A stretch of DNA of 41,005 nt from Propionibacterium sp. (GCA_012839035.1 DUOB01000065.1:1-41005); one strand, 5' to 3'; positions 22,295 through 30,721 are shown, counted from the stretch's first letter. Notes: generated by a model not told the origin, from the letters alone. Program-made: numbers and translations.

Positions 22295-23644
22295 ATGTCG
22301 CCTTCTCGCTCGGGTGAGGGTCCCGATTCCGTACGCGGGGTCTCTGCCCGCGACCACCGCCGTGAAGTGTTGGCGCTGGCGATCCCGGCCTTCGCAACGC
22401 TGGTGTCGGAGCCGCTGCTGTTGATGGCGGACTCGGCGATCATCGGGCATCTGGGGACGACGCAGCTCGCCGGGCTCGGCATCGCGGGCAACATCATCGG
22501 CGTCCTCGCCGGGCTCTGCATCTTCCTCGCCTATGGCACGACCGCCACGGTGTCGCGGCGCCTCGGGGCCGGGGACAAGCGGGGCGCGCTGACCGGGGGC
22601 GTGGACGGGATCATCCTCGGGGCCTTGATCGGCCTCGGCATCACCGTCGCACTCCAGCTCCTGCTGGAGCCGGTCATCGGTCTCTATGGGCCGACCCCGG
22701 AGGTCGCGGCGCACGCGGCCACCTATCTCCGCATCGCCTCACTGGGCTTTCCGTTCCTGTTGGTGATGCTCGCGTCGACCGGCGTACTGCGCGGGCTGCA
22801 GGACACCAGGACCCCGCTCAAGGTCGCGGTGGCGCTCAACCTGACGAACATCGGGCTCAACTTCCTGCTCGTCTATGGCGTGGGCCTCGGCATCGCCGGT
22901 GCGGCGATCGGCACCGTGCTGTCCCAGGCCGGGGCCGCCGCGATCCTGGTGACCGTCGTCGCGCGCGGGGCCCGGCGGGAGGGGGCGGAGGTCCGCTTCT
23001 CCCCCGGCGGGATCCTCATGGCCGCCAGATCCGGGGCGTGGCTGATCCTGCGCACCGCCGCGCTGCAGACCTCGATCACCGCGACCACGGTGGTCGCCAC
23101 CCATCTCGGCCCGACGGGCCTGGCGGCGCACCAGGTCGTGAACTCCCTCTGGATGTTCCTCGCCTTCGCGCTCGACGCGATCGCGATCGCGGCCCAGGCG
23201 ATCGTCGGCCGCTATCTGGGGGCGGGCGATGCGCAGACCGTCCGGGCCCTCGTCGGGATGATGGTCCGCTGGGGCGTGTGGTTCGGCGTGATCCTCGGCG
23301 TGCTCTTCCTCGTCCTGCGGACCTGGATCCCGATCGTGTTCACGGGCGATCCGGCCGTCCGGGAGTTGGTCGCGGCCGTGCTCATCGTCGTCGCCGTCCT
23401 GCTGCCGCTGAACGGTCTCGTGTTCGTCCTCGACGGCGTACTCATCGGGGCCGGCGACGCACGCTATCTGGCGATCGCGGGCACGATCGTCACCCTCGCG
23501 TACCTTCCCTTCGCCATCTGGGTCGACCTCACCGGCAAGTCGCTCGTGTGGCTCTGGGCGGCGTACGGGATCTCCATGCTCGGGCGCGGGATCGCGCTGT
23601 GGGCGCGGGCGAGGGGTACGCAGTGGATGCGCCTGGGCGCCTGA
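22295..23644 (+). CDS. MATE family efflux transporter (DinF-like)
   Basis: A 449-residue polytopic membrane protein with about twelve helices. Seen: the MATE start LALAIPAFATLVSEPLLLMA followed by DSAIIGHLGTTQLAGLGIAG, TATVSRRLGAGDKRGAL in the loop after helix 2, the second half beginning around ILRTAALQTSITATTVVATH, and AAQAIVGRYLGAGDAQTVR, which repeats the first-half loop and shows the internal twofold symmetry. Such proteins export drugs or metabolites in exchange for Na+ or H+; the DinF-like group is suggested by the MADSAIIGHLG motif. The substrate is unknown. It follows prk by 53 bases but appears to have its own leaderless promoter. Confidence 0.92.
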   Translation: MSPSRSGEGPDSVRGVSARDHRREVLALAIPAFATLVSEPLLLMADSAIIGHLGTTQLAGLGIAGNIIGVLAGLCIFLAYGTTATVSRRLGAGDKRGALTGGVDGIILGALIGLGITVALQLLLEPVIGLYGPTPEVAAHAATYLRIASLGFPFLLVMLASTGVLRGLQDTRTPLKVAVALNLTNIGLNFLLVYGVGLGIAGAAIGTVLSQAGAAAILVTVVARGARREGAEVRFSPGGILMAARSGAWLILRTAALQTSITATTVVATHLGPTGLAAHQVVNSLWMFLAFALDAIAIAAQAIVGRYLGAGDAQTVRALVGMMVRWGVWFGVILGVLFLVLRTWIPIVFTGDPAVRELVAAVLIVVAVLLPLNGLVFVLDGVLIGAGDARYLAIAGTIVTLAYLPFAIWVDLTGKSLVWLWAAYGISMLGRGIALWARARGTQWMRLGA

Positions 23645-23652
23645 GCACGCGG

Positions 23653-25014
23653 CTATTCCTCCCCGAACGCGGCGCGGAGCATCTCCTCCCGTTCAGCCAG
23701 CTTGATGGTCTCGGCACCGTGTTCGGCGCCGAGCGCGTCCTCCGCCTCCTGGATGCGGCGCCACTGGGTCCAGTCGACGAGCCTCATCTCGGCCCGGCGA
23801 GCCAGGGTCTCCGCAATGTCGGGTCGCGTGCTCGTCCCGTGCTGCGCCCGGGATTGCGCCGGGTCGGCCAGGTTGGCGAGCAGGGTGGCAACGGTCTCGG
23901 CGGCATCGCCCTTGTTGGTCCCGATCACGCCCGTGGGTCCGCGCTTGATCCAGCCGGTGACGAACTCGCGACCGTCGGTGCCCGGCACCTCACCGGCGAC
24001 GTTGGGGATCAGGCAGGCATCCGGGTCGAACGGCAGCCCGGGGATCGGCTCCCCGCGATAGCCGATGGCGCGGATGACGCCCTGGGTTTCGATATGGTCC
24101 TCGGCCGGTTCCGTGCCCGGACGGGAGGTCAGGATGTCAACGCCCGTCACCCGATCGGTCCCCTCGATCCGCGTGGCGACGGTCCAGAAGTGGAAGTGCA
24201 TGGTCTTGTGGGCCACGTCGGTCCAGTCCGGTGCGTCCTCACCGGTTTGTTCACCGATGTTGTCCCAGCGCTCCTTGGCCTCGCGGAACAGCCGCAGGTT
24301 CGTGGCCACCTCCCGCGGATGATCGGGATCCGCGACCAGTTCTTCGTCGGTGGCGTGGATGACGATCCGGGTGTGCGGCAGCTCGAGCAGCTCCGCCAGT
24401 TCGACCCGGGTGAACTTCACATGTTCGGGACCGCGCCGGCACAGGAGATGCACCTCGTCCACCGCGCCGTCACTGAACTCGTCGACCACCTCGCGCGGCA
24501 TGTCGGTCCCCCGGAGCAGGGCGATCGGTTGCAGGGAGATGCGCGAGACGTCGAGCGCGACGTTGCCCGCACCGATCACGACCAGCGTCGTCGTGCCGTC
24601 GAGTTCGGCGGGTTTGAGCACGTCGGGGTGCCCGGAATACCAGGCCACGAAGTGGGCTGCGCCGAGGCTGCCGGCCAACTCTTCCCCGGGGATGCCGAGA
24701 TCGCGGTCATAGCGCGCACCCGTCGCGTACACGATCGCGTCATAGTGGGTCAGCAACTCTGCCCGGGTCACGTCCTTGCCGACATGGACGTTGCCGATGA
24801 AACGTACGCGCGGGTCGTCGAACGCCCGCGCCAGTGCGCGGGACACGGTCTTGGTCTTGGGATGGTCGGGTGCGACGCCGTAGCGCAGCAACCCATAGGG
24901 CGCGGGCAACGTTTCCAGGACGTCCACCCGCTCGACGGCTTCCGAGCTCAGCAGCGCCTGCACCGCATAGATGCCGCTCGGACCGGCACCCACGACCGCA
25001 ATGTGGTGACCCAC
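23653..25014 (-). CDS. fprA: Ferredoxin/adrenodoxin-NADP+ reductase, FprA type
   Basis: A 453-residue FAD enzyme that moves electrons between NADPH and ferredoxin. Seen: the FAD dinucleotide fold VVGAGPSGIYAVQALL at the N-terminus, then RYGVAPDHPKTK, characteristic of adrenodoxin reductase relatives, the NADPH fold VIGAGNVALDVSRI near residue 145, and the C-terminal FAD motif TGWIKRGPTGVIGTNKGDA. Length equals mycobacterial FprA. The GTG start has AAGGGGG upstream. It is convergent with the MATE gene, 8 bases apart. Electrons may serve cytochromes P450 or other redox enzymes; no partner ferredoxin is in the window. Confidence 0.93.
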   Translation of the reverse strand: MGHHIAVVGAGPSGIYAVQALLSSEAVERVDVLETLPAPYGLLRYGVAPDHPKTKTVSRALARAFDDPRVRFIGNVHVGKDVTRAELLTHYDAIVYATGARYDRDLGIPGEELAGSLGAAHFVAWYSGHPDVLKPAELDGTTTLVVIGAGNVALDVSRISLQPIALLRGTDMPREVVDEFSDGAVDEVHLLCRRGPEHVKFTRVELAELLELPHTRIVIHATDEELVADPDHPREVATNLRLFREAKERWDNIGEQTGEDAPDWTDVAHKTMHFHFWTVATRIEGTDRVTGVDILTSRPGTEPAEDHIETQGVIRAIGYRGEPIPGLPFDPDACLIPNVAGEVPGTDGREFVTGWIKRGPTGVIGTNKGDAAETVATLLANLADPAQSRAQHGTSTRPDIAETLARRAEMRLVDWTQWRRIQEAEDALGAEHGAETIKLAEREEMLRAAFGEE

Positions 25015-25081
25015 GACGACCCCCTTGTCGACTGGCCCCCATTCAAGCCTGAAGCCCCAAAGGTGTCATCCCACAGCCGGT

Positions 25082-25119
25082 CAAAACAAAACAAGGGCCG
25101 GCTCACGACGAGCCGACCC
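25082..25119 (-). terminator. Rho-independent terminator after the small membrane peptide gene
   Basis: On the minus strand GGGTCGGCTC pairs with GAGCCGGCCC (10 bp, one G-T pair) around a 5-base loop and is followed by TTGTTTTGTTTTG. This is the clearest terminator in the window. It isolates the 30-residue peptide gene from the reductase gene behind it. Confidence 0.9.
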
Positions 25120-25137
25120 GTTGAGTGACGATCCGAA

Positions 25138-25230
25138 TCAGTCCTCCGTGAGCGCCAGGATGATCGGGGTGAAGAACACCCAGGCAAATCCGATGATCAG
25201 CGGAATGATGATCCACGCGAGGTTGTCCAC
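25138..25230 (-). CDS. Single-helix membrane peptide of 30 residues
   Basis: A GTG at 25230 with GGAG 8 bases upstream opens 30 codons: a short polar start, the hydrophobic run WIIIPLIIGFAWVFFTPIIL, and a charged end LALTED. An in-frame ATG at 25257 would give 39 residues but has no good ribosome site. A strong terminator begins 18 bases after the stop, and a TAGGCT hexamer lies at 25300-25305 on the minus strand, so it looks like a complete small transcription unit. It is too short for routine gene calling. No family is recognised; a single-pass peptide of this size may be a membrane-complex subunit or a regulator of one. Confidence 0.6.
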   Translation of the reverse strand: MDNLAWIIIPLIIGFAWVFFTPIILALTED

Positions 25231-25437
25231 AGCACTGGCTCCAATTCGGTGCCTCATCGCAATCCGGACGGTCCGGCCGTGGGCTCCGACTCACCATCCA
25301 GCCTAGGTCGCTTTTCCCAGCTCTGCACATTGTGTCCCGACTGGGGAAACGGTCAACCGCCGCTTCCACAGGGAATTCCGCGCAGGCCACGAGTCGATGA
25401 AGCGATGCGCCCGACCCGGCACGAGGGGCCATGAGGT

Positions 25438-25443
25438 AATACT
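25438..25443 (+). promoter_or_regulatory. -10 hexamer AATACT for the M20 deacylase gene
   Basis: AATACT (within GGTAATACTGGG) ends 6 bases before the ATG at 25450. No ribosome site precedes the ATG, so the transcript is probably leaderless. Confidence 0.5.
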
Positions 25444-25449
25444 GGGCGC

Positions 25450-26622
25450 ATGACCTCGAACGGAAGCACAGTGCTGGAATGGGTGATCCGACTCTGCTCG
25501 ATCGATTCCACGAGTCGGCTGTCGAATCTGCCCGTGATCGAGGTGATCGCCGACGAAGCCCGCCGGCTCGGCCTCGATCCCAAGATCTGTCCCCGCCCGG
25601 ACAACCCGGAGAAGGCGAACCTCCTCATCACGGTTCCCGCCGCCGATGGGTCGACGTCGGGCGGGATCGTGCTGTCCGGCCACACCGATGTCGTGCCCGT
25701 GGACGGGCAGAAGTGGGATTCGGACCCCTTCACCCCGGAGATCCGCGACGGGCGGCTCTATGGCCGCGGCACCTGTGACATGAAGGGCTTCATCGGTGTC
25801 GCCGTGGCGCTGCTGCCGGACATGATCGCCGCCGAGCTCACCGAACCGATCCACCTCGCCCTGTCCTATGACGAGGAGATCGGCTGCATCGGCGGCGAGC
25901 AGATCGTCAAGGACATCGCCAACCTCGGTCTCAACCCGCGCGCCGCCATCATCGGCGAGCCCTCCGGCATGCGCGTCATCACCGGCCACAAGTCCGTCAA
26001 CCTTGCCCGGGTCACATTCCACGGCAAGGCCGCACATTCCTCCCTGACCTCAGCGGGAGTGAACGCGATCGAATACGCCGCGAAATTCATCAGCTATGTG
26101 CGCATCCGTGCCGACGAGTGGAGGGCCGAGGGGCCGTTCGACGATGCTTTCGAACTGCCCTATTCCACCACCGGAAGCAACATGGTCACCGGCGGGATCG
26201 CCACCAACACCGTCCCCGAACTGTGCGTGGTGCACTGCGAATTCCGAACGATCGGCTCGGTGAACCCCCAGGTGACCATGGCGGAATACGAGGCGTACGC
26301 CCGGGAACTCGAAGCCCAGATGCAGACGGAGGACGCGTCCGCGTCGGTCGATTTCGAGGTGCTCGCGGCCGTCCCGGGGCTGGACACACCGCCGGACGCC
26401 GCCGCCATCTCGCTGGGCCGGGAGCTCGGCGGGGTCCCCTCGGACGACAAGGTGACCTATGGCACGGAGGCCGGGCAATTTGCCGGTGCCGGCATGGAAG
26501 CGATCGTGTGCGGACCGGGCGACATCGCCCAGGCGCACGCGGCCAACGAATGGATCGCACTCGACCAGTTGGATTCCTGCGCGGACTTCATCGCACAGTT
26601 GATCACTCGGCTCTCACGCTGA
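25450..26622 (+). CDS. argE: Acetylornithine deacetylase (M20 family metallohydrolase)
   Basis: A 390-residue zinc hydrolase. Seen: metal ligands His78 and Asp110 with catalytic Asp80 in LSGHTDVVPVDG and GRGTCDMKG, general base Glu142 in SYDEEIGCIGG, GEPSGMRVITGHKS, the dimerisation domain around FHGKAAHSS, and the last ligand His in CGPGDIAQAHAANEWI. The overall pattern, including WDSDPFTPEIRDGRLYGRG and YGTEAGQF, is that of ArgE-type deacetylases that release ornithine from N-acetylornithine; other acyl-amino-acid substrates are possible. It is a single-gene unit with a leaderless promoter, convergent with the aromatic hydroxylase gene. No arg genes adjoin it, so biosynthetic versus catabolic use is open. 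Confidence 0.88.
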   Translation: MTSNGSTVLEWVIRLCSIDSTSRLSNLPVIEVIADEARRLGLDPKICPRPDNPEKANLLITVPAADGSTSGGIVLSGHTDVVPVDGQKWDSDPFTPEIRDGRLYGRGTCDMKGFIGVAVALLPDMIAAELTEPIHLALSYDEEIGCIGGEQIVKDIANLGLNPRAAIIGEPSGMRVITGHKSVNLARVTFHGKAAHSSLTSAGVNAIEYAAKFISYVRIRADEWRAEGPFDDAFELPYSTTGSNMVTGGIATNTVPELCVVHCEFRTIGSVNPQVTMAEYEAYARELEAQMQTEDASASVDFEVLAAVPGLDTPPDAAAISLGRELGGVPSDDKVTYGTEAGQFAGAGMEAIVCGPGDIAQAHAANEWIALDQLDSCADFIAQLITRLSR

Positions 26623-26636
26623 GCCCCGCGAAAGAA

Positions 26637-28334
26637 TCACCCGGCCGATTCACCTGCGGATGCCTCGTGTGCGACGGTGGCATACATCGCGCGCAGCAGG
26701 GAGTCGAGAGCCCGCGACGCGTCCTGTGCGAGACAGGCCGCGGCCACGAACCGGTCGGGGCGCAGGAACACCATGCCCAGCCCGCGGGTGTCGAACCAGC
26801 TCTTCAGGCTGCCGTCGAGATCGCCGACGACGAGGGTGCCCGAGCCGGCGTACTCCTTCTCGGCCCACGCCCGCTGGGTCTCCGACATGAACGCGACCCG
26901 CCGGGCACCCAGCGCATCCAGCCGCCGCAGGTCGTCCTCGGTGAAGAGCCGGGCCGGATCGTTGCCCCAGGCCGCGATGCTCCACCATGAGCCGATCGCA
27001 TCATCGAGCAGGATCCCGGTGCCGTCGGCGGTCGCGACTCGCGGCTGGATGAACTGCAGACCGACCGGGGAGCGCTTGTCGACGGCGTTCTTGACGGTGA
27101 TGAAGCGGCCCGTGCGCCGGGGCTTGGACTCACCGGGGGCGAGGGTGTCCGGTTCGACGACGACGCCCCGGCCATAGCGTGGCATGGGCTTGAAGCGCAT
27201 GTCCGTGAAGTATTCCTTCACCTGCGGCGACAGGTTCAACAACCGGGACGCGGAGTCCCGCAGGAACGCGACGGTCTTGTCGGTGGGCTTGATGATCGTG
27301 CCAAAGGTCATCGACAGATCGATCATCGCCTTGGCGTGGTCCCGGCGCTCGACGTCGTAGGTGTCGAGGAGCTGATCCGACGCCTGCCCAGCCAGGACGC
27401 TGGCCAGCTTCCAGCCGAGGTTGGTCGCGTCCCGCATGCCCGAGTTCCAGCCCTGCCCCATCCACACCGGCATCAGGTGCGCCGCGTCACCGGCGATGAG
27501 AACACGGCCTTTGCGGAACCCGGAGGCTATGCGGCCGTGGTGGGTGAACACGCGGCGGCGGATCACGTCGAGCTTCGACGAGTCGGGCACGTGGTCGCGC
27601 AGCAGGTCCGCGACGAATCCGTCGTCCTCGACCTTCTCGCTCGGCTCGTTGTCGAAGAGCATGAATTCCCAGCGCCGGATCCCGTGTGGGAGGCCGATGG
27701 AGACATAGGGTCGGGCCGGGTCGGCGCCGAGATAGACATTGGGTACGCCGAGCGGGTCGTTGCGTACGTCGATCACGACCCAGCGGGTGGGCGGGGACTT
27801 GCCCTCGAACTCAACACCGAGCCAGCCGCGCGTGAATGAGCGACCGCCCTCGCAGCCCACCACGTACGCAGCCTCGATCTCGGTGGTGGTGTCCCCGGTC
27901 TGCACCTGGGCGACCACCTTGTCACCGCGATCGTCGAGCCCGGTGAGCTCATGCTCGAACAGCACCGTGACGTTGTCATAGCGCGCGAGACCGTCGTGCA
28001 TGACCTTGTCGACCGCCGGCTGGATGAATCCGTGCTTGCGCGGCCAGCCGAACGGCTCGCCCTTCGGGTCGTTGGTGAGGATGACCTCACCGTGCCCATT
28101 GACCAGGCGCATGATGTGGTGCGGAACGGTGAACGGTGTGACCTGGTCAACCAGCCCCATGGTCTGGATCGACCGGAACGACTCGTCGTCCATGCCGACC
28201 CCGCGGGGATAGTCGATGAGTTCGCTGCGGGACTCGATCAGCAGGACCTTGCGGCCGTACTGCCCGAGCAAGTTGGCCAGGGCAAGGCCCACCGGGCCGG
28301 CACCTGCGATCAGCACCTCTGTCGTCAGCGGCAT
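26637..28334 (-). CDS. mhpA: MhpA-like FAD-dependent aromatic hydroxylase
   Basis: A 565-residue class A flavin monooxygenase. Seen: FAD/NADPH fold VLIAGAGPVGLALANLLGQY, then LIDYPRGVGMDDESFRSIQT, FGWPRKHGFIQPAVD, VVGCEGGRSFTRGWLGVEFE, the second FAD motif RVLIAGDAAHLMPVWMGQGW, and LDTYDVERRDHAKAMIDLS. I recognise these as close to E. coli 3-(3-hydroxyphenyl)propionate hydroxylase MhpA, of similar length, with a C-terminal thioredoxin-like domain ending MRPDRFVAA-type (here LRPDRFVAA). It adds an ortho hydroxyl group using NADH and O2 to prepare ring cleavage. AAGGAG lies 5 bases before the ATG; longer upstream frames are rejected. No ring-cleavage gene follows in the window, so the exact substrate is inferred. 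The leader carries a tandem repeat. Confidence 0.85.
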   Translation of the reverse strand: MPLTTEVLIAGAGPVGLALANLLGQYGRKVLLIESRSELIDYPRGVGMDDESFRSIQTMGLVDQVTPFTVPHHIMRLVNGHGEVILTNDPKGEPFGWPRKHGFIQPAVDKVMHDGLARYDNVTVLFEHELTGLDDRGDKVVAQVQTGDTTTEIEAAYVVGCEGGRSFTRGWLGVEFEGKSPPTRWVVIDVRNDPLGVPNVYLGADPARPYVSIGLPHGIRRWEFMLFDNEPSEKVEDDGFVADLLRDHVPDSSKLDVIRRRVFTHHGRIASGFRKGRVLIAGDAAHLMPVWMGQGWNSGMRDATNLGWKLASVLAGQASDQLLDTYDVERRDHAKAMIDLSMTFGTIIKPTDKTVAFLRDSASRLLNLSPQVKEYFTDMRFKPMPRYGRGVVVEPDTLAPGESKPRRTGRFITVKNAVDKRSPVGLQFIQPRVATADGTGILLDDAIGSWWSIAAWGNDPARLFTEDDLRRLDALGARRVAFMSETQRAWAEKEYAGSGTLVVGDLDGSLKSWFDTRGLGMVFLRPDRFVAAACLAQDASRALDSLLRAMYATVAHEASAGESAG

Positions 28335-28345
28335 TGCTGCTCCTT

Positions 28346-28413
28346 GTCCTTGTGAGTGGCGATGTCCTTGTGAGTGGCGACTTGTCCTTGTGAGTGGCGA
28401 CTTGTCCTTGTGA
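28346..28413. repeat. Three and a half copies of GTCCTTGTGAGTGGCGA upstream of the aromatic hydroxylase gene
   Basis: Copies lie at 28346-28362, 28364-28380 and 28384-28400, with a partial one at 28404-28413; periods are 18, 20 and 20 bp. They begin 12 bases upstream of the mhpA-like ATG, so the nearest copy overlaps the leader and possibly the ribosome site region. Near two-turn spacing would place copies on one face of the DNA. Confidence 0.85.
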
Positions 28414-28434
28414 CGACTCGATCGGGTCACCGGC

Positions 28435-29259
28435 TCAGCGCTGCGGGCGTACGACCGCGACGGGGCACGGGGCGTGGTGCAGCACGGACCGGCTGACCGA
28501 ACCGAGGAGCATGCCCGCGAAACCTCCGCGGCCGTGGCTGCCGACCACGATGAGCTGAGCGTTCTCGGCGGCCTGCACGAGCGCATCGGCCGGTTCGATG
28601 TCGAGCACCTTCGACCCGACCACCAGATCCGGATAGTCCGCACGCAGCCCGGCCATTGCCTGGTGGAGGAACCGTTCGGCGTCCTGGCGGACGCTCGTGG
28701 AATGCTGCTCGCTGACCACGATCTCGCGCGCGATCGAGCGCAGCGGATCGGGCGCCGCAGCCACCCCGAGCACCGGAGCGCCGATGGCATCCGCGAACCG
28801 CGCCGCAAAACTGATGGCCTCCGTTGACGTGCGGGAACCGTCCACACCCACGACCACGGGAGCGGTCTGCTCGCGGTCGCTGTCCCCCCGCACGACGACG
28901 ACCGGTCCGCGTGCGTGCTGGGTGAGGCCCTCACCCACGGAACCCACGAGCGTGGAGTGGAGTCGCGAATGACCCCGCGTACCCACCACGACCATCTCCG
29001 CCTCCGCCGATTCGTCCCGCAGGGCCTCGATCGGGTGACCGTTGATCACCTTGTTGTCGATCGCGAGGCCGGGCGCGACCTCAGCGACGAGTTGCCGGGC
29101 GTTGGCGAAGGCATCGGTACGCGGATCCGGTCCGGTCCGCACGACGAGCACGACCCGCAGCGCGCGACCCAGGCGGGCGGCCGTTCGCGCGGCCCAGCGC
29201 ACTCCCGGCGCGGCTCCCGGGCTATCGTCCCAACCAACGACCACTGGACGTTCAGACAT
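28435..29259 (-). CDS. Tandem-domain universal stress protein
   Basis: A 274-residue protein made of two UspA domains. Seen: PVVVGWDDSPGA and, about 145 residues on, PVVVGVDGSRTS as domain starts; both halves end in the ATP-binding pattern G-x2-G-x9-G-(S/T): GTRGHSRLHSTLVGSVGEG and GSHGRGGFAGMLLGSVSRS. Both ATP sites look intact, so it should belong to the nucleotide-binding class. GAGGAGG precedes the ATG. Tandem Usp proteins of this size are common in mycobacteria and relatives and respond to hypoxia or starvation. It lies between the aromatic hydroxylase gene (same strand, 100 bases downstream) and the divergent permease gene; a large palindrome sits in the divergent region. Confidence 0.93.
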   Translation of the reverse strand: MSERPVVVGWDDSPGAAPGVRWAARTAARLGRALRVVLVVRTGPDPRTDAFANARQLVAEVAPGLAIDNKVINGHPIEALRDESAEAEMVVVGTRGHSRLHSTLVGSVGEGLTQHARGPVVVVRGDSDREQTAPVVVGVDGSRTSTEAISFAARFADAIGAPVLGVAAAPDPLRSIAREIVVSEQHSTSVRQDAERFLHQAMAGLRADYPDLVVGSKVLDIEPADALVQAAENAQLIVVGSHGRGGFAGMLLGSVSRSVLHHAPCPVAVVRPQR

Positions 29260-29322
29260 CGGACCCTCCTCACGTGACCTGGTCCCATCACATCACTGAC
29301 GCTGTGCAGGATGTCACGGGGA

Positions 29323-29375
29323 GCCTGACCCAAGTCTTCCTGGGTATGTCATACCCAGGATCAGCTGGGTCAGGC
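29323..29375. promoter_or_regulatory. Nested 53-bp palindrome between the stress protein and permease genes
   Basis: The inner part (29338-29360) is a perfect inverted repeat TCCTGGGTAT-GTC-ATACCCAGGA. The outer arms GCCTGACCCA (29323-29332) and TGGGTCAGGC (29366-29375) are also perfect and share the same centre, base 29349, with 5-base unmatched spacers. It is 63 bp from the stress protein start and 92 bp from the permease start, so it is placed to control both divergent promoters. Confidence 0.7.
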
Positions 29376-29467
29376 TGGGAGACGAAACGTGGGGTTGGCC
29401 TGTCGGACGATGGAGAAGCATCCCGTCCCCTTGCCCGAGAGGCATGACTGATACGAGAAGGAGTTCC

Positions 29468-30721
29468 ATGACCACCACCGTGGAAAAGACTCCGCTGTTC
29501 GAGCGCCCCGGCGTGCGGCCGGCGTCCCCGGGGGACATCCTGCGCGACAGCGGCCCCGGCTATGCGAGCAACGGACTGATCGGCATGATCTTCGCCGCAT
29601 CCGGTCCGGTCGCGATCATCCTGGGCGTGGGGGCCCAGGGCGGGCTGAGCTCCGCCGAGCTCGCCTCGTGGATCTTCGGGGTCTTCCTGTGCGGCGGCAT
29701 CCTCACCATCATCGCGTCGGTCGTCTATCGGCAACCGCTCGGCTTTGCGTTCACGATCCCCGGTGTCGTGCTCGTCGGGCCCGCGCTCGGGCACCTGAGC
29801 TGGGCAGAGGTCATCGGCGCGTTCTTCGCGACCGCGGCACTGATTCTTGTGCTGGGTGTCACCGGGCTCGTACGCAAGGTGATGGCGGCCATCCCCATGC
29901 CGATCGTGATGGCCATGGTGGCCGGCGTGTTCCTGCGGTTCGGGACCGACCTGATCTCCTCCGTCGAGGGGAACGCGGTGGTGGCCGCACCGATGGTGAT
30001 CACCTTCGTGCTCCTCACGACGATCCCGCGCCTGGGCAAATATCTGCCACCCGTGCTCGGCGCGCTGGTCGTGGGCGCGATCGCGGTGGCGGTCAGCGGA
30101 CAGTTCACGCTGGAGGATGGGGGCGTACCCACCTGGTTCGCCGCCCCCGTCTGGACCGCGCCGGTCTGGTCCGTGGGCGCCATGCTCGAGCTCGTCGTCC
30201 CGTTGGCCATCACCGTGCTCGTGGTCCAGAACGGTCAGGGTGTCGCGGTGCTCCAGGCCGCAGGCCACAAGCCCCCGGTGAACGTGACGGCCGTGGCCTG
30301 TGGCGTCTCGTCCGGTTTCGCCGCATCCTTCGGCGCTGTCGCCACCTGTCTGACCGGACCGACCAACGCCCTGCTCACGGCGTCGGGTGAGAAGCAGCGG
30401 CAGTACACGGCCGCGATCTCCTTCGGCATCCTGTCGATCCTGTTCGCGCTGTTCGCACCGGGCTTCACGACGCTGATGCTCGCGGCGCCGGAAGAGTTCA
30501 TCCTGGCCCTCGGTGGCATCGCCATGCTCCGCGCTCTGCAGCAGGCGTTCGTGACGTCGTTCCGCGGCAACTTCACGCTGAGCGCGCTGATCACGTTTGT
30601 CGTCACGATCTCCGGTCTGACGATCTTCAACATCGGTGCCGCGTTCTGGGGAATCGTCATCGGCTATATCGTCTCCCGGCTCATGGAGCGCGCCGACTAT
30701 CACAAGGGACTCGCTGGCTGA
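29468..30721 (+). CDS. benE: BenE-like benzoate/H+ symporter family permease
   Basis: A 417-residue membrane protein with about twelve helices. Seen: GLSSAELASWIFGVFLCGGI, then YRQPLGFAFTIPGVVLVGPA, AEVIGAFFATAALILVLG and IPMPIVMAMVAGVFLRFGTD. This order (L-S-A-x2-x-A-S-W-I, Y-R-Q-P, T-P-G, E-x-I-G-A-F, R-F-G) is characteristic of the BenE family, distinct from uracil/xanthine permeases. Known members import benzoate with protons. AAGGAG precedes the ATG by 4 bases; an ATG 24 bases earlier is less well placed. With the MhpA-like hydroxylase close by, an aromatic acid is a likely substrate. It ends before a bidirectional hairpin. Confidence 0.82.
   Translation: MTTTVEKTPLFERPGVRPASPGDILRDSGPGYASNGLIGMIFAASGPVAIILGVGAQGGLSSAELASWIFGVFLCGGILTIIASVVYRQPLGFAFTIPGVVLVGPALGHLSWAEVIGAFFATAALILVLGVTGLVRKVMAAIPMPIVMAMVAGVFLRFGTDLISSVEGNAVVAAPMVITFVLLTTIPRLGKYLPPVLGALVVGAIAVAVSGQFTLEDGGVPTWFAAPVWTAPVWSVGAMLELVVPLAITVLVVQNGQGVAVLQAAGHKPPVNVTAVACGVSSGFAASFGAVATCLTGPTNALLTASGEKQRQYTAAISFGILSILFALFAPGFTTLMLAAPEEFILALGGIAMLRALQQAFVTSFRGNFTLSALITFVVTISGLTIFNIGAAFWGIVIGYIVSRLMERADYHKGLAG

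Noticed and set aside
20268..22397. Long open frame of 709 codons opposite fbp and prk
   Set aside because: It covers two certain enzymes on the other strand and looks like a compositional shadow.
26637..28934. 765-residue hydroxylase with a long N-terminal extension
   Set aside because: The extra 200 residues are antisense to the universal stress protein gene and repeats; a ribosome site and MPLTTEVLIAGAGP start lie at 28334.
29303..29318. Crp/GlxR site near the benE promoter (TGTGC-N6-TCACG)
   Set aside because: Two mismatches in the defined positions; not convincing beside the nested palindrome.
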